Of a DNA stretch of 18,737 bases, positions 8,815 through 16,290 are shown in pieces. The stretch is taken from the NCBI GenBank assembly GCA_003695205.1, contig RFIO01000353.1, forward strand, positions 1 through 18,737, in the 5' to 3' direction. Position 1 is the first letter of the stretch, and each line of letters opens with the position of its first letter. Source of the DNA: Deltaproteobacteria bacterium (lineage in GTDB: Bacteria > Desulfobacterota > Desulfuromonadia > Desulfuromonadales > Geothermobacteraceae). A program made the translations under genes and the position numbers. Under the pieces are notes generated by a model, which saw only the letters and a program-made list of their open reading frames with translations, was not told the origin of the DNA and did not search any database.

Positions 8815-8842
8815 AGTATAACTCCTATCGGCCGACTGACCA
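8815..8842 (-). promoter_or_regulatory. Candidate sigma-70 promoter of hpf-ptsN
   Basis: TATACT (8815-8820, five of six matches) lies 16 bases after TGGTCA (8837-8842, four of six matches) on the minus strand, just after the rpoN stop. The predicted start near 8808 leaves a leader of roughly 38 bases. The spacing is one base short of ideal. Confidence 0.4.
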
Positions 8843-8844
8843 GT

Positions 8845-10308
8845 TCAGAATAGTCTTTTGCGCTCCGTGGAGGAGCCGATACCGAGCATTTCACGGTACT
8901 TGGTGACGGTCCGGCGGGCAATATCGATGTTGTGTTCGCGCAGGATCTCGACAATCTTCTGGTCGGAGTAGGGTTTTTTCGGATCCTCTCCGGCAATGAT
9001 TTCCTTGATCTTGCTCTTGACGCTTTCCGAGGCGATGGTTTCGCCGCCGGTGGTGCTTATACCGCTGTTGAAAAAGAACTTCAACTCAAAAAGCCCCTGC
9101 GGCGTCTGCACATACTTGTTGGTCGTCACCCGGCTGATGGTCGACTCGTGCATCTCGATATCCTCGGCAACATCCCTGAGAACCAGCGGCTTGAGATATT
9201 CAATGCCCTTGTCGAAGAACTCCCGCTGGAATTTGACGATGCTTTTGGTGACCTTGTAGATGGTGCGCTGGCGCTGGTGGATGCTCTTGATCAGCCAGAG
9301 GGCGCCGCGCATCTTCTCCTGAATGTATTCGCCCGCCTTGGGGTCGATTTCGGTATTGCCGGACAGGGCGTTGCGGTAGAAGCTGTTGATTTTCAGGTTG
9401 GGCATTCCCTCGTCATTGAGCACCACGACATAGTCATCACCAATCTTGTGCACGAAGATATCCGGCGTGATGTAGTGAATGTCATCGCTGTCGTAGGCGC
9501 TGCCGGGGCGGGGATCGAGGTTGGAGATGATCTTGGCGGCTCCGAGCACCTCGTCGAGGGGCACGCCGAGTTCTCGTGCGATGACCTGGTATTTGCGCGA
9601 CTCGAGCTCGGCAATATGGTCGCGCAGGATGGTCTCGACCAGAGAACCCTGCATCCCGAGGTGCTCAACCTGCCTGAGCAGGCACTCCTGCAGGTTACGC
9701 GCCCCCACTCCTGGCGGATCGAGGTCCTGAACCACCTCAAGGGCCTGTTCGGCCGTCTCAGGATCACATCCGGTACTTTCGGCGATCTCCTCGAGACTGG
9801 CCTGCAGGTAGCCGTCAGGGCCCAGGTTGCCGATGATTTCCGCGGCGACAGAGCGAAGCCGGTCATCAACGCGACTGAGACTGAGCTGCCACATCAGGTG
9901 GTCGACCAGGGTCGCCTTGCGGGTCAGCAGCGCCTCGTAACCGGGGCGGTCCTCGTCATCCTCGTAGATATCCGGGGCGGTGCTCGACTGGGTATAGCCT
10001 TCCAGGTAGGCCTGCCAGTCGATTTCGTCCTTGAGGGCCGCCGGTTCCTCGGGCATCTCCTCGACCCGGTCCGAGGCCGGCTCCTGTTCGGCGGATTCCT
10101 GGGTGGACTCGCTGGATTGCTCGTCGGCGCTCTTCTCTTCCGCTGTTTCGGCCCCTTCCTCCAGGACCGGATTTTCCTCCAGCTCCTGGCGCACAACGTC
10201 GAGCAGTTCCATGCGCGACAGCTGCAGCAGCTTGATCGCCTGCTGCAGCTGGGGCGTCATCACCAGTTGCTGGCTGAGTTTAAGCTGTTGGCGAATTTCA
10301 AGTGCCAT
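8845..10308 (-). CDS. rpoN: RNA polymerase sigma-54 factor
   Basis: Sigma-54 directs RNA polymerase to -24/-12 promoters that need an AAA+ activator. The 487-residue product has the glutamine- and leucine-rich region I (LKLSQQLVMTPQLQQAIKLL, residues 9-28). A very acidic low-complexity region II follows (about 46-95, rich in Glu, Ser and Ala), then the core-binding region. The C-terminal RpoN box is ARRTVTKYRE (464-473). The length is normal. The ATG at 10308 has GGGAG a few bases upstream. It follows lptB and precedes hpf and ptsN, the order conserved across proteobacteria. A candidate extended -10 promoter lies in the 57-base gap upstream. Confidence 0.98.
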   Translation of the reverse strand: MALEIRQQLKLSQQLVMTPQLQQAIKLLQLSRMELLDVVRQELEENPVLEEGAETAEEKSADEQSSESTQESAEQEPASDRVEEMPEEPAALKDEIDWQAYLEGYTQSSTAPDIYEDDEDRPGYEALLTRKATLVDHLMWQLSLSRVDDRLRSVAAEIIGNLGPDGYLQASLEEIAESTGCDPETAEQALEVVQDLDPPGVGARNLQECLLRQVEHLGMQGSLVETILRDHIAELESRKYQVIARELGVPLDEVLGAAKIISNLDPRPGSAYDSDDIHYITPDIFVHKIGDDYVVVLNDEGMPNLKINSFYRNALSGNTEIDPKAGEYIQEKMRGALWLIKSIHQRQRTIYKVTKSIVKFQREFFDKGIEYLKPLVLRDVAEDIEMHESTISRVTTNKYVQTPQGLFELKFFFNSGISTTGGETIASESVKSKIKEIIAGEDPKKPYSDQKIVEILREHNIDIARRTVTKYREMLGIGSSTERKRLF

Positions 10309-10341
10309 CGATTCTCCCGAAACGCGGTAAACTGCCCAAGC

Positions 10342-10370
10342 AGAATAGCACCGCGATCTGCTTTTCTAAA
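10342..10370 (-). promoter_or_regulatory. Candidate extended -10 promoter of rpoN
   Basis: On the minus strand TTTAGA (10365-10370) precedes TATTCT (10342-10347) by 17 bases. TG sits one base before the -10 (TGCTATTCT), as in extended -10 promoters. Each hexamer matches four of six positions. The -35 overlaps the lptB stop codon. Confidence 0.4.
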
Positions 10371-11091
10371 GTCGAAACTTCTCCCCCAGATAGATGGCGC
10401 GAGCCCTCTCGCTGGCGGCAATCTGGTCCGGGGTTCCGTACTCCAGCACCCTGCCTTCGTTGAGGATGTAGGCCCGGTCACAGACGGTCAGTGTCTCCCT
10501 GACGTTGTGATCCGAAATCAGGATGCCGATGCCCGCCTCCTTCAGCTGGGCGATGATCCCCTGGATATCGATGACAGCCAGCGGATCAATGCCGGCAAAG
10601 GGCTCGTCAAGCAGGATGAAATCGGGCTCGATCACCAGGGCCCGGGCGATCTCGAGCCGTCGCCGCTCGCCGCCGGACAGGGCATAGCCGTAACTGCCGG
10701 CCACGTGGGTCAGGCGCAACTCCTCAAGCAGCCGGTCCTTGCGCGCCTGCTGCTCCTCCTTCCCGATATCGAGCGTTTCGAGAATGGCCAGCAGGTTCTG
10801 CTCGACCGTCAGCTTGCGAAAGACCGACGCCTCCTGAGGCAGGTAGGAGATGCCCGAGCGTGCCCGCTGGTACATCGGCATACCGGTCAGTTCCTGATCA
10901 TCCAGATACACCCGGCCACCGTCGGGGCGCACGAGTCCGACCACCATGTAGAAGGAGGTGGTCTTGCCGGCGCCATTGGGCCCGAGCAGACCGATGACCT
11001 GCCCCGAAGAGACCTCCAGGTCGACCTGGTCGACCACCTGGCGGCGGCGATAGCTCTTGCAGAGCTTTTCAGCGCGCAGGGTTCGAGCCAT
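10366..11091 (-). CDS. lptB: LPS export ABC transporter ATPase LptB
   Basis: LptB hydrolyses ATP on the inner face of the inner membrane to drive LPS extraction by LptF/LptG into the LptC-LptA bridge. The 241-residue product has Walker A GPNGAGKT (37-44), Q-loop Gln86, the signature LSGGE (138-142), Walker B FILLDE (158-163) and switch His195 in ISDHNV. The start at 11091 (MARTLRAEKL) has GGAG seven bases upstream and begins inside the last codons of lptA, a 23-base overlap. A longer upstream reading exists but is unlike the family. LptF and LptG are not in the window. Confidence 0.97.
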   Translation of the reverse strand: MARTLRAEKLCKSYRRRQVVDQVDLEVSSGQVIGLLGPNGAGKTTSFYMVVGLVRPDGGRVYLDDQELTGMPMYQRARSGISYLPQEASVFRKLTVEQNLLAILETLDIGKEEQQARKDRLLEELRLTHVAGSYGYALSGGERRRLEIARALVIEPDFILLDEPFAGIDPLAVIDIQGIIAQLKEAGIGILISDHNVRETLTVCDRAYILNEGRVLEYGTPDQIAASERARAIYLGEKFRL

Positions 11092-11584
11092 CGCCCTTCT
11101 CCCCGGGATGAAACAGGGCCTTGACCCGCCCCTGCTTTCCACCTTCGACCAGGCTGCGACGATCATCGAGATAGACCGTAATCTTCTCGCCGCTGACAAA
11201 ATCCTCCCCCTGGTTCACGCGCGGATTGCCTGTCAGGACAATGCTCCCCGACTGCCGGTCGTAGACGGCCTGCTCGCCGGTGGCCACCCGGTCACCCTGG
11301 ATGATACGCACATCCTCCAAGGCAATGATGCGACGCACCTGACGTCCCTCGGCATACTCGACCGTCAGGCGACCACAGTGGATGGTGAGCGTATCCTGGC
11401 GGCCGACCACCTGCCCGACGAAGACCACCTGGCGCCGGTTGTCATCAGCCTCAAGACGGTCGGATGTGATCTCCAGAGGCGCGTTGCGGTCAAAGGAAGG
11501 GGAAGCGCTCTCAGCTGCCATGGCACTCATGGCGGGAGCGAGAACCGCGAGACCTGCGAGAAGCACGAGAAAACGCCGAATCAC
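11069..11584 (-). CDS. lptA: Periplasmic LPS bridge protein LptA
   Basis: LptA forms the periplasmic filament that carries LPS from LptC to LptD. The 171-residue product opens with a signal peptide (basic MIRR, hydrophobic core, probable cleavage after AMA near residue 23). The OstA-type beta-jellyroll domain follows, from PLEITSDRLEAD through VTGEQAVYDRQS-like repeats. It starts with GTG at 11582-11584, overlapping the lptC stop, with GGGAGG seven bases upstream. The tail after about residue 150 is rich in Gly, Lys and Arg and overlaps the lptB start. Confidence 0.94.
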   Translation of the reverse strand: MIRRFLVLLAGLAVLAPAMSAMAAESASPSFDRNAPLEITSDRLEADDNRRQVVFVGQVVGRQDTLTIHCGRLTVEYAEGRQVRRIIALEDVRIIQGDRVATGEQAVYDRQSGSIVLTGNPRVNQGEDFVSGEKITVYLDDRRSLVEGGKQGRVKALFHPGEKGDGSNPAR

Positions 11585-12162
11585 CCCTGTCCCTCCCTGA
11601 ATTGGTCAAGCTGCCAGCGGGACCAGACATCGGCCAGAAGTTTCAGGCGGCGCGCCTCGACATCGAGACGCAGGCCACGTCCCCGGACCTCCATGCCGGT
11701 TCCGGTCATATGCACCTGACCATCGGTCCAGACCAGTCGTTTGTTCTGGTCATAGAACATGCGATCGGAGCTGACCGTGTAGCCACGCTGGTCGCGCGCC
11801 AGTACGTGACCGGCAGCCTCCAGCTGACCGGACTGGCGGTTCCAGGTACCGGTATCGGCACTCAACCGGATGTCGCTGTCGGGTTTTTTGCCAAAAAAGA
11901 CGACATCGACCTGCCGAAGGGTGGTGGTGCCGGTAGCCAGGTCGTGACTGCCGCTGGCGGCACGCAGACGCCACACCGCACGGCCGTCGCGGGTTTCGGT
12001 GTAGTCGATATTATCGAGGGTGAGGTCGGCTCCTGAGGACCGATCGGAACTGGCAGTTTCAGGAGCGGGCTGGTAGTCCCTGCCGACCATGAGAACCAGG
12101 CTCAGGGACAGTAACAGGAAAAGCAGCAGCAGGATATGTCTGGACTTGAGTGCGCGTTTCAT
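11581..12162 (-). CDS. lptC: Inner-membrane LPS export protein LptC
   Basis: LptC is anchored in the inner membrane and takes LPS from LptBFG to LptA. The 193-residue product has a short basic N-terminus, one leucine-rich membrane helix (about residues 9-26) and a periplasmic jellyroll domain. Recognisable parts of that domain are LDNIDYTETRDGRAVWRLRA, then a GHVLARDQRGY stretch and DVEARRLKLLADVW near the end. The ATG at 12162 has no Shine-Dalgarno before it. A GTG at 12183 would add seven unlikely residues that overlap the candidate promoter. It starts 72 bases after kdsC, so lptC-lptA-lptB may form a separately transcribed unit. Confidence 0.9.
   Translation of the reverse strand: MKRALKSRHILLLLFLLLSLSLVLMVGRDYQPAPETASSDRSSGADLTLDNIDYTETRDGRAVWRLRAASGSHDLATGTTTLRQVDVVFFGKKPDSDIRLSADTGTWNRQSGQLEAAGHVLARDQRGYTVSSDRMFYDQNKRLVWTDGQVHMTGTGMEVRGRGLRLDVEARRLKLLADVWSRWQLDQFREGQG
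11592..11597 (-). promoter_or_regulatory. Shine-Dalgarno deciding the GTG start of lptA
   Basis: GGGAGG on the minus strand lies inside the last lptC codons, seven bases before the GTG at 11582-11584. It supports the GTG start and coupling of lptA to lptC. Confidence 0.6.
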
Positions 12163-12173
12163 AACCGGGGGGC

Positions 12174-12202
12174 AGTATAGCACCGGCCGACAGGTGAGTA
12201 AA
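12174..12202 (-). promoter_or_regulatory. Candidate promoter for lptC-lptA-lptB
   Basis: The minus strand has TTTACT (12197-12202, four of six matches), a 17-base spacer, and TATACT (12174-12179, five of six) preceded by TG one base away (TGCTATACT). Transcription would begin only about five bases before the lptC ATG, making the mRNA nearly leaderless. Confidence 0.5.
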
Positions 12203-12234
12203 GGCGAACCAAAGCGCTTGGCACAGCTTTTGTA

Positions 12235-12753
12235 TCAAGCCTCCCGGTAGCGTGCCGTGACCCCCTCCCAGTCACCTTTTGCCTTCAGGATCATTTCGCA
12301 GATTTCCCTGACCGCACCGCCGCCGCCTGGGTAGCGGGAGACAAAGTGGACCTCGTCCCTGAGCTCGTCGCAGCCGTCCGCCACCGTGGCGGCGAACCCG
12401 ACGCGGCGAAGGATGGGTAAATCGACAAGGTCATCGCCGACGTAGGCGATCTCGTCCTCTGCCAGGCCGGTCTGCTTCAGCATCTGCTCAAAGGGCACCC
12501 GCTTGTCCTTGCTTCCCTGCACGACCATATCGACACCGAGTTCGCGCATGCGGTGGGCAACGACCCGCGAAGAGCGACCGGTGATGATGCCGATCTTCAC
12601 CCCGCTGCGCTGCAGGAGCTTCATGCCGTGGCCGTCACGAACGTGAAAGGCCTTGGTCTCCTCGCCGCGGTCATTGATGATGATGCGCCCGTCGGTGAGG
12701 ACGCCATCGACATCGAGTAGAAGCAACCTGATCTTTTTCAGCCGTGCCTCCAT
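12235..12753 (-). CDS. kdsC: 3-deoxy-D-manno-octulosonate 8-phosphate phosphatase
   Basis: KdsC removes phosphate from Kdo-8-phosphate to give Kdo, the sugar that links lipid A to the LPS core. The 172-residue product is a small HAD phosphatase without a cap domain. It has motif I DVDGVLTDG with both nucleophile and acid Asp, motif II in ITGRSS, the Lys in the GSKDK stretch, and motif IV GDDLVDLP. The ATG at 12753 lies one base after the kdsD stop, with GGGGGTGG upstream as ribosome site. The start is well supported because the family begins shortly before motif I. Confidence 0.95.
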   Translation of the reverse strand: MEARLKKIRLLLLDVDGVLTDGRIIINDRGEETKAFHVRDGHGMKLLQRSGVKIGIITGRSSRVVAHRMRELGVDMVVQGSKDKRVPFEQMLKQTGLAEDEIAYVGDDLVDLPILRRVGFAATVADGCDELRDEVHFVSRYPGGGGAVREICEMILKAKGDWEGVTARYREA

Positions 12754-12754
12754 G

Positions 12755-13717
12755 TCAGACCACCCCCGCCTTGAGCAGGTCATGCAGATGGATAATGCCG
12801 ACCGGGACCCGATCCTCGTCATCCTCGAATACGAACAGGGAGGTGATGGAAAACTCCTCCATGCGCTGCAGGGCCTTGGCGGCCAGGTTGCTGCGCAGAA
12901 TGCGCTTGGGATTGCGGGTCATCAGCTCAAGCATCGGTTTTTCCAGCACATCATAGCCGCGCTCGAGCGCGCGGCGCAGGTCGCCGTCAGTAAAGACTCC
13001 GAGCAGTTCCCCGGACTCATTGACAACGCCAGTGATCCCCAGCTTCTTGCTGGTAATCTCGAACAGGCCGTCACGCAGCAGGGTGTCCTGGCTGACAAGA
13101 GGAACATCATCGCCGCTATGCATCATGTCTTCGACCCGCAGCAGCAGACGCTTGCCGAGGGCGCCGCCGGGATGAAACAGGGCAAAGTCCTCGGCACCGA
13201 AGCCCCGCTCCTCGAGCAGAACAACGGCCAGCGCGTCCCCCATGGCCAGGGTAGCGGTGGTGCTGGCGGTCGGCGCCAGACCGAGCGGGCAGGCCTCCTC
13301 GGCAACGGAGATATCGAGGAAGACGTCGCCGGCGCGCGCCAGGGTGCTGCCGGGATTGCCGGTCATGGCGATCAGCGGCAGGCCCATGCGCTTGATGATT
13401 GGCAGGATGCGAACAACCTCCTCGGTCTCGCCCGAATTGGAAACGGCAATGACCACATCGCCTTTCATCAGCATGCCGAGGTCGCCGTGAATGCCTTCGG
13501 CGGGGTGCAGAAAGAGGGCTGGCGTTCCGGTGGAGGCCATGGTGGCGGCAACCTTCTGGCAGATCAGCCCCGACTTGCCCATACCGGTGATAACCACGCG
13601 GCCGCGGCATTCGAGAATCATGCGCACCGCTTCGGTAAAATTACCGTCCAGCCTCTGCTTCAGGGCCAGTACGGCATCGGCTTCTATCTGCAGAACCTGC
13701 TTCGCTTTTTCGATCAT
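12755..13717 (-). CDS. kdsD: Arabinose-5-phosphate isomerase (KdsD/KpsF/GutQ family)
   Basis: This enzyme turns ribulose-5-phosphate into arabinose-5-phosphate, the first committed precursor of Kdo. The 320-residue product has a sugar isomerase (SIS) domain (about 38-170) with ITGMGKSG and SNSGETEEV. The stretch HPGGALGKRLL follows, with the probable active His at 182. Two CBS domains come next (about 205-255 and 265-318), the second ending GIIHLHDLL. It lies two bases after the kdsA stop with GGAGG seven bases upstream. Its position inside a Kdo operon points to KdsD over the capsule or sorbitol paralogues. Confidence 0.95.
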   Translation of the reverse strand: MIEKAKQVLQIEADAVLALKQRLDGNFTEAVRMILECRGRVVITGMGKSGLICQKVAATMASTGTPALFLHPAEGIHGDLGMLMKGDVVIAVSNSGETEEVVRILPIIKRMGLPLIAMTGNPGSTLARAGDVFLDISVAEEACPLGLAPTASTTATLAMGDALAVVLLEERGFGAEDFALFHPGGALGKRLLLRVEDMMHSGDDVPLVSQDTLLRDGLFEITSKKLGITGVVNESGELLGVFTDGDLRRALERGYDVLEKPMLELMTRNPKRILRSNLAAKALQRMEEFSITSLFVFEDDEDRVPVGIIHLHDLLKAGVV

Positions 13718-13719
13718 GT

Positions 13720-14562
13720 TCAGGCCTCCGACTGCGCCGCGCCATCCTGCCTGACCAGACGGTCGATGGCGAGCACCTGCCCCAGAATGTCATCCAGGCG
13801 GTTGAGCGGAAGGGAATTGGGCCCGTCGCACAGGGCGGCATCCGGGTTGTCGTGGACTTCCCAGAAGAGGGCATCGACTCCCATGGCGACCGCGGCGCGC
13901 GACAGACCGGCGACAAACTGGCGCTGGCCGCCGCTGCTGGTACCTGAGCCGCCCGGCAGCTGCACCGCGTGGGTCGCGTCGAAGACCACCGGCACGCCGA
14001 GTTCGCGCATCAGCGCCAGAGAACGCATGTCAACCACCAGATTGTTGTACCCGAAGGTCGTCCCGCGTTCGGTGAGCATGATCTTTTCACCGCCGGCCTC
14101 GCCCAGCTTGGTCAGCACATTCTTCATATCCCAGGGGGCCATGAACTGCCCCTTTTTGACATTAACCGGCCTGCCGGTGCGGGCCGCGGCCTGCAGCAGG
14201 TCGGTCTGCCTGCAGAGAAACGCCGGGATCTGGAGTATGTCGAGGACCTGGGCGGCCGCTTCGACCTGGGCGGTTTCGTGAATGTCGGAGATGACCGGCA
14301 GCCCGGTCTCGGCGCGAACCTTCGCCAGAATTTCCAGACCCTGCTCGAGACCGGGGCCCCGGTATGAATGGGACGAGGAGCGGTTGGCCTTGTCGTAGGA
14401 GGCCTTGAAGACAAGACCGACTCCGTGCCTCCGGGCAACTTCGGCAAGGGACTCGGCCATGCGCAGGGTGTGATCCGCGTTTTCGATGACACAGGGACCG
14501 GCGATCAGCACCAGGGGGTTATCCCCGCCGAAGCGCAGATCGCCGACTTCGACAATGCTCAT
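13720..14562 (-). CDS. kdsA: 3-deoxy-8-phosphooctulonate synthase (Kdo-8-P synthase)
   Basis: KdsA condenses arabinose-5-phosphate with phosphoenolpyruvate to Kdo-8-phosphate. The 280-residue product is a TIM-barrel aldolase with IAGPCVIEN, KASYDKANRSS, CRQTDLLQAAA, VKKGQFMAPWDMKN and FDATHAVQLPG in family order. Residue 24 is Cys in G-P-C-V-I-E, where the metal-free E. coli enzyme has Asn. This points to the metal-dependent class (inference from known family structures). The ATG at 14562 overlaps the pyrG stop (ATGA) with GAGG six bases upstream. A much longer open frame exists upstream, but it lies inside pyrG and does not look like the family. Confidence 0.97.
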   Translation of the reverse strand: MSIVEVGDLRFGGDNPLVLIAGPCVIENADHTLRMAESLAEVARRHGVGLVFKASYDKANRSSSHSYRGPGLEQGLEILAKVRAETGLPVISDIHETAQVEAAAQVLDILQIPAFLCRQTDLLQAAARTGRPVNVKKGQFMAPWDMKNVLTKLGEAGGEKIMLTERGTTFGYNNLVVDMRSLALMRELGVPVVFDATHAVQLPGGSGTSSGGQRQFVAGLSRAAVAMGVDALFWEVHDNPDAALCDGPNSLPLNRLDDILGQVLAIDRLVRQDGAAQSEA

Positions 14563-16175
14563 GACTTGCCTCGCTTGGCCTGCCCCTGTTTCAGACAGGC
14601 GCCGACAAAGGATTCGAACAGCGGGTGCGGGTCCATCGGCCTGGATTTGAACTCGGGATGGAACTGGCAGCCAAGAAACCAGGGATGGTCCTTCAGTTCG
14701 ACAATTTCCACCAGGTCGGCATCGGGGTTGATGCCGGAGAGGACCAGGCCGCACTCCTGAAGCTTCTCCCGGTAGCTATTGTTGAATTCGTAGCGATGGC
14801 GATGGCGCTCGGAGATGTGATCGGTGCCGTAGATGCGTCGCGCCAGGGTCCCCTCGCCAAGGGTGCAGGGATAGGCGCCGAGCCTCATGGTGCCGCCCTT
14901 GCCGCGCACCTTCTTCTGCTCCTCCATGATGTGGATGACCGGGTTGGCGGCGTCCTCGTGGAACTCGGAGGAGTGGGCCTCCTCGATGCCGCAGACATTG
15001 CGGGCGAATTCGACAACCGCCATCTGCATGCCAAGACAGATGCCGAAAAAGGGCATTCCCTTCTCGCGCGCATGCCCTATGGCCGCGATCTTGCCCTCGC
15101 TGCCCCGCTCGCCGAAGCCACCGGGGACCAGAATGCCGTCGACGTCATCGAAAGTGGTGTTGATGCCGTGGCGCTCCAGGGATTCTGAATCGACATACTT
15201 GAGGTTCACCCGGCAGTTGTTGCCGATACCGCCGTGCACCAGCGCCTCGGAGAGCGATTTGTAGCTCTCCTTCAGCTCGACATATTTGCCGACGATGGCG
15301 ATGGTTGTCTCGTCGGCGGGCTCCTTCACCCGACCGACGATCCGCTCCCAGCCGGTCAGGTCGGGGGCCTTGGTCCAGATGTTGAGGTAGTCGACGATGC
15401 GCTCGTCCAGACCCTCGTTGTGGAAAACGATGGGGACCTCGTAGATCGACTGGACATCGCGGGCGGTAATGACCGCTTCCTCGCGCACGTTGCAGAAAAG
15501 GGCGATCTTCCCTTTCATGTCGCGCGGAATTTCCCGGTCGCAGCGGCACAGCAGGATGTCCGGCTGGATGCCGATCTCGCGCAGTTCCTTGACACTGTGC
15601 TGGGTCGGCTTGGTCTTCAGTTCTCCAGCCGTCGGAATGTAGGGGACCAGGGTCAGGTGAAGGTAGAGGACATTTTCATGGCCGCGATCAGTGCGGAACT
15701 GGCGGATCGCCTCGAGAAACGGCAACGACTCGATATCACCGACAGTACCGCCGACCTCGACGATGGCCACATCCACTCCCTTGGCGTTGTCGAGAATCTT
15801 CTGCTTGATCTCGTTGGTAATGTGAGGAATGACCTGCACGGTGCCGCCGAGATAGTCGCCGCGCCGCTCCTTGCGGATCACCGAGTCATAGACCTGACCG
15901 GTGGTGAAATTCGACTTGCGGCTCAGGGTGGCCGAGGTGTAGCGCTCGTAGTGCCCGAGATCGAGATCGGTCTCGGCACCGTCGTCGGTAACGAACACCT
16001 CACCATGCTGGAAGGGGCTCATGGTGCCCGGGTCGACGTTGATGTAGGGGTCCATCTTCTGCATCGACACGCGCAGGCCGCGCGCTTCCATCAGGGCACC
16101 GATCGCCGCGGCCGACAGCCCCTTGCCCAGGGAACTGACCACGCCGCCGGTAATGAAGATAAACTTGGTTTTCAT
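14559..16175 (-). CDS. pyrG: CTP synthase
   Basis: PyrG makes CTP from UTP, ATP and glutamine in the cytosol. The 538-residue product is of normal length. It has an N-terminal synthase domain (FITGGVVSSLGKG at 8-20, KMDPYINVDPGTMSP at 40-54, and EVGGTVGDIES) and a C-terminal glutamine amidotransferase domain. The amidotransferase has the nucleophile Cys380 in GICLGMQ and the His506/Glu508 pair in QFHPEF. The ATG at 16175 is preceded by AAGGAG at a good distance. It lies directly after kdsB, whose product uses CTP to activate Kdo, and overlaps kdsA. Confidence 0.98.
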   Translation of the reverse strand: MKTKFIFITGGVVSSLGKGLSAAAIGALMEARGLRVSMQKMDPYINVDPGTMSPFQHGEVFVTDDGAETDLDLGHYERYTSATLSRKSNFTTGQVYDSVIRKERRGDYLGGTVQVIPHITNEIKQKILDNAKGVDVAIVEVGGTVGDIESLPFLEAIRQFRTDRGHENVLYLHLTLVPYIPTAGELKTKPTQHSVKELREIGIQPDILLCRCDREIPRDMKGKIALFCNVREEAVITARDVQSIYEVPIVFHNEGLDERIVDYLNIWTKAPDLTGWERIVGRVKEPADETTIAIVGKYVELKESYKSLSEALVHGGIGNNCRVNLKYVDSESLERHGINTTFDDVDGILVPGGFGERGSEGKIAAIGHAREKGMPFFGICLGMQMAVVEFARNVCGIEEAHSSEFHEDAANPVIHIMEEQKKVRGKGGTMRLGAYPCTLGEGTLARRIYGTDHISERHRHRYEFNNSYREKLQECGLVLSGINPDADLVEIVELKDHPWFLGCQFHPEFKSRPMDPHPLFESFVGACLKQGQAKRGKS

Positions 16176-16228
16176 GCAGGCTCCTTGATGTGACTCGATC
16201 TCAGCAGGCCGGCCCGGGAGGCGACCCG

Positions 16229-16257
16229 ATGGTAAACTGCTTCCTTCCTATCAGCAA
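16229..16257 (-). promoter_or_regulatory. Weak candidate promoter of pyrG
   Basis: In the 115-base gap between kdsB and pyrG the minus strand reads TTGCTG (16252-16257), 17 bases, then TACCAT (16229-16234). The matches are three of six and four of six. No other structure was seen in the gap apart from GC-rich stretches around 16204-16222. Confidence 0.25.
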
Positions 16258-16290
16258 GGCGGCCAAATGGCAACCGGAGAACCGCGCGGC

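Noticed and set aside
10343..10369. AAGCAGA/TCTGCTT inverted repeat after lptB as a terminator
   Set aside because: It has only seven pairs, a 12-base loop and no T-run, and it overlaps the candidate rpoN promoter.
8932..11124. A 730-codon open frame on the plus strand across rpoN and lptB
   Set aside because: It is antisense to two certain genes, has no ribosome site or family motif, and GC-rich genes often leave the opposite strand open.
12212..12219. AAGCGCTT palindrome in the kdsC-lptC gap as an operator
   Set aside because: Eight bases is too short to set apart from chance, and no second copy was seen.
12653..14281. A 542-codon open frame on the plus strand over kdsC, kdsD and kdsA
   Set aside because: It is an antisense shadow of three well-identified genes, with no recognisable motif.
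14563..14754. N-terminal extension of kdsA by 64 codons
   Set aside because: The extra residues lie inside pyrG in another frame and are unlike the family. The ATG at 14562 with ATGA coupling and a ribosome site explains the start.
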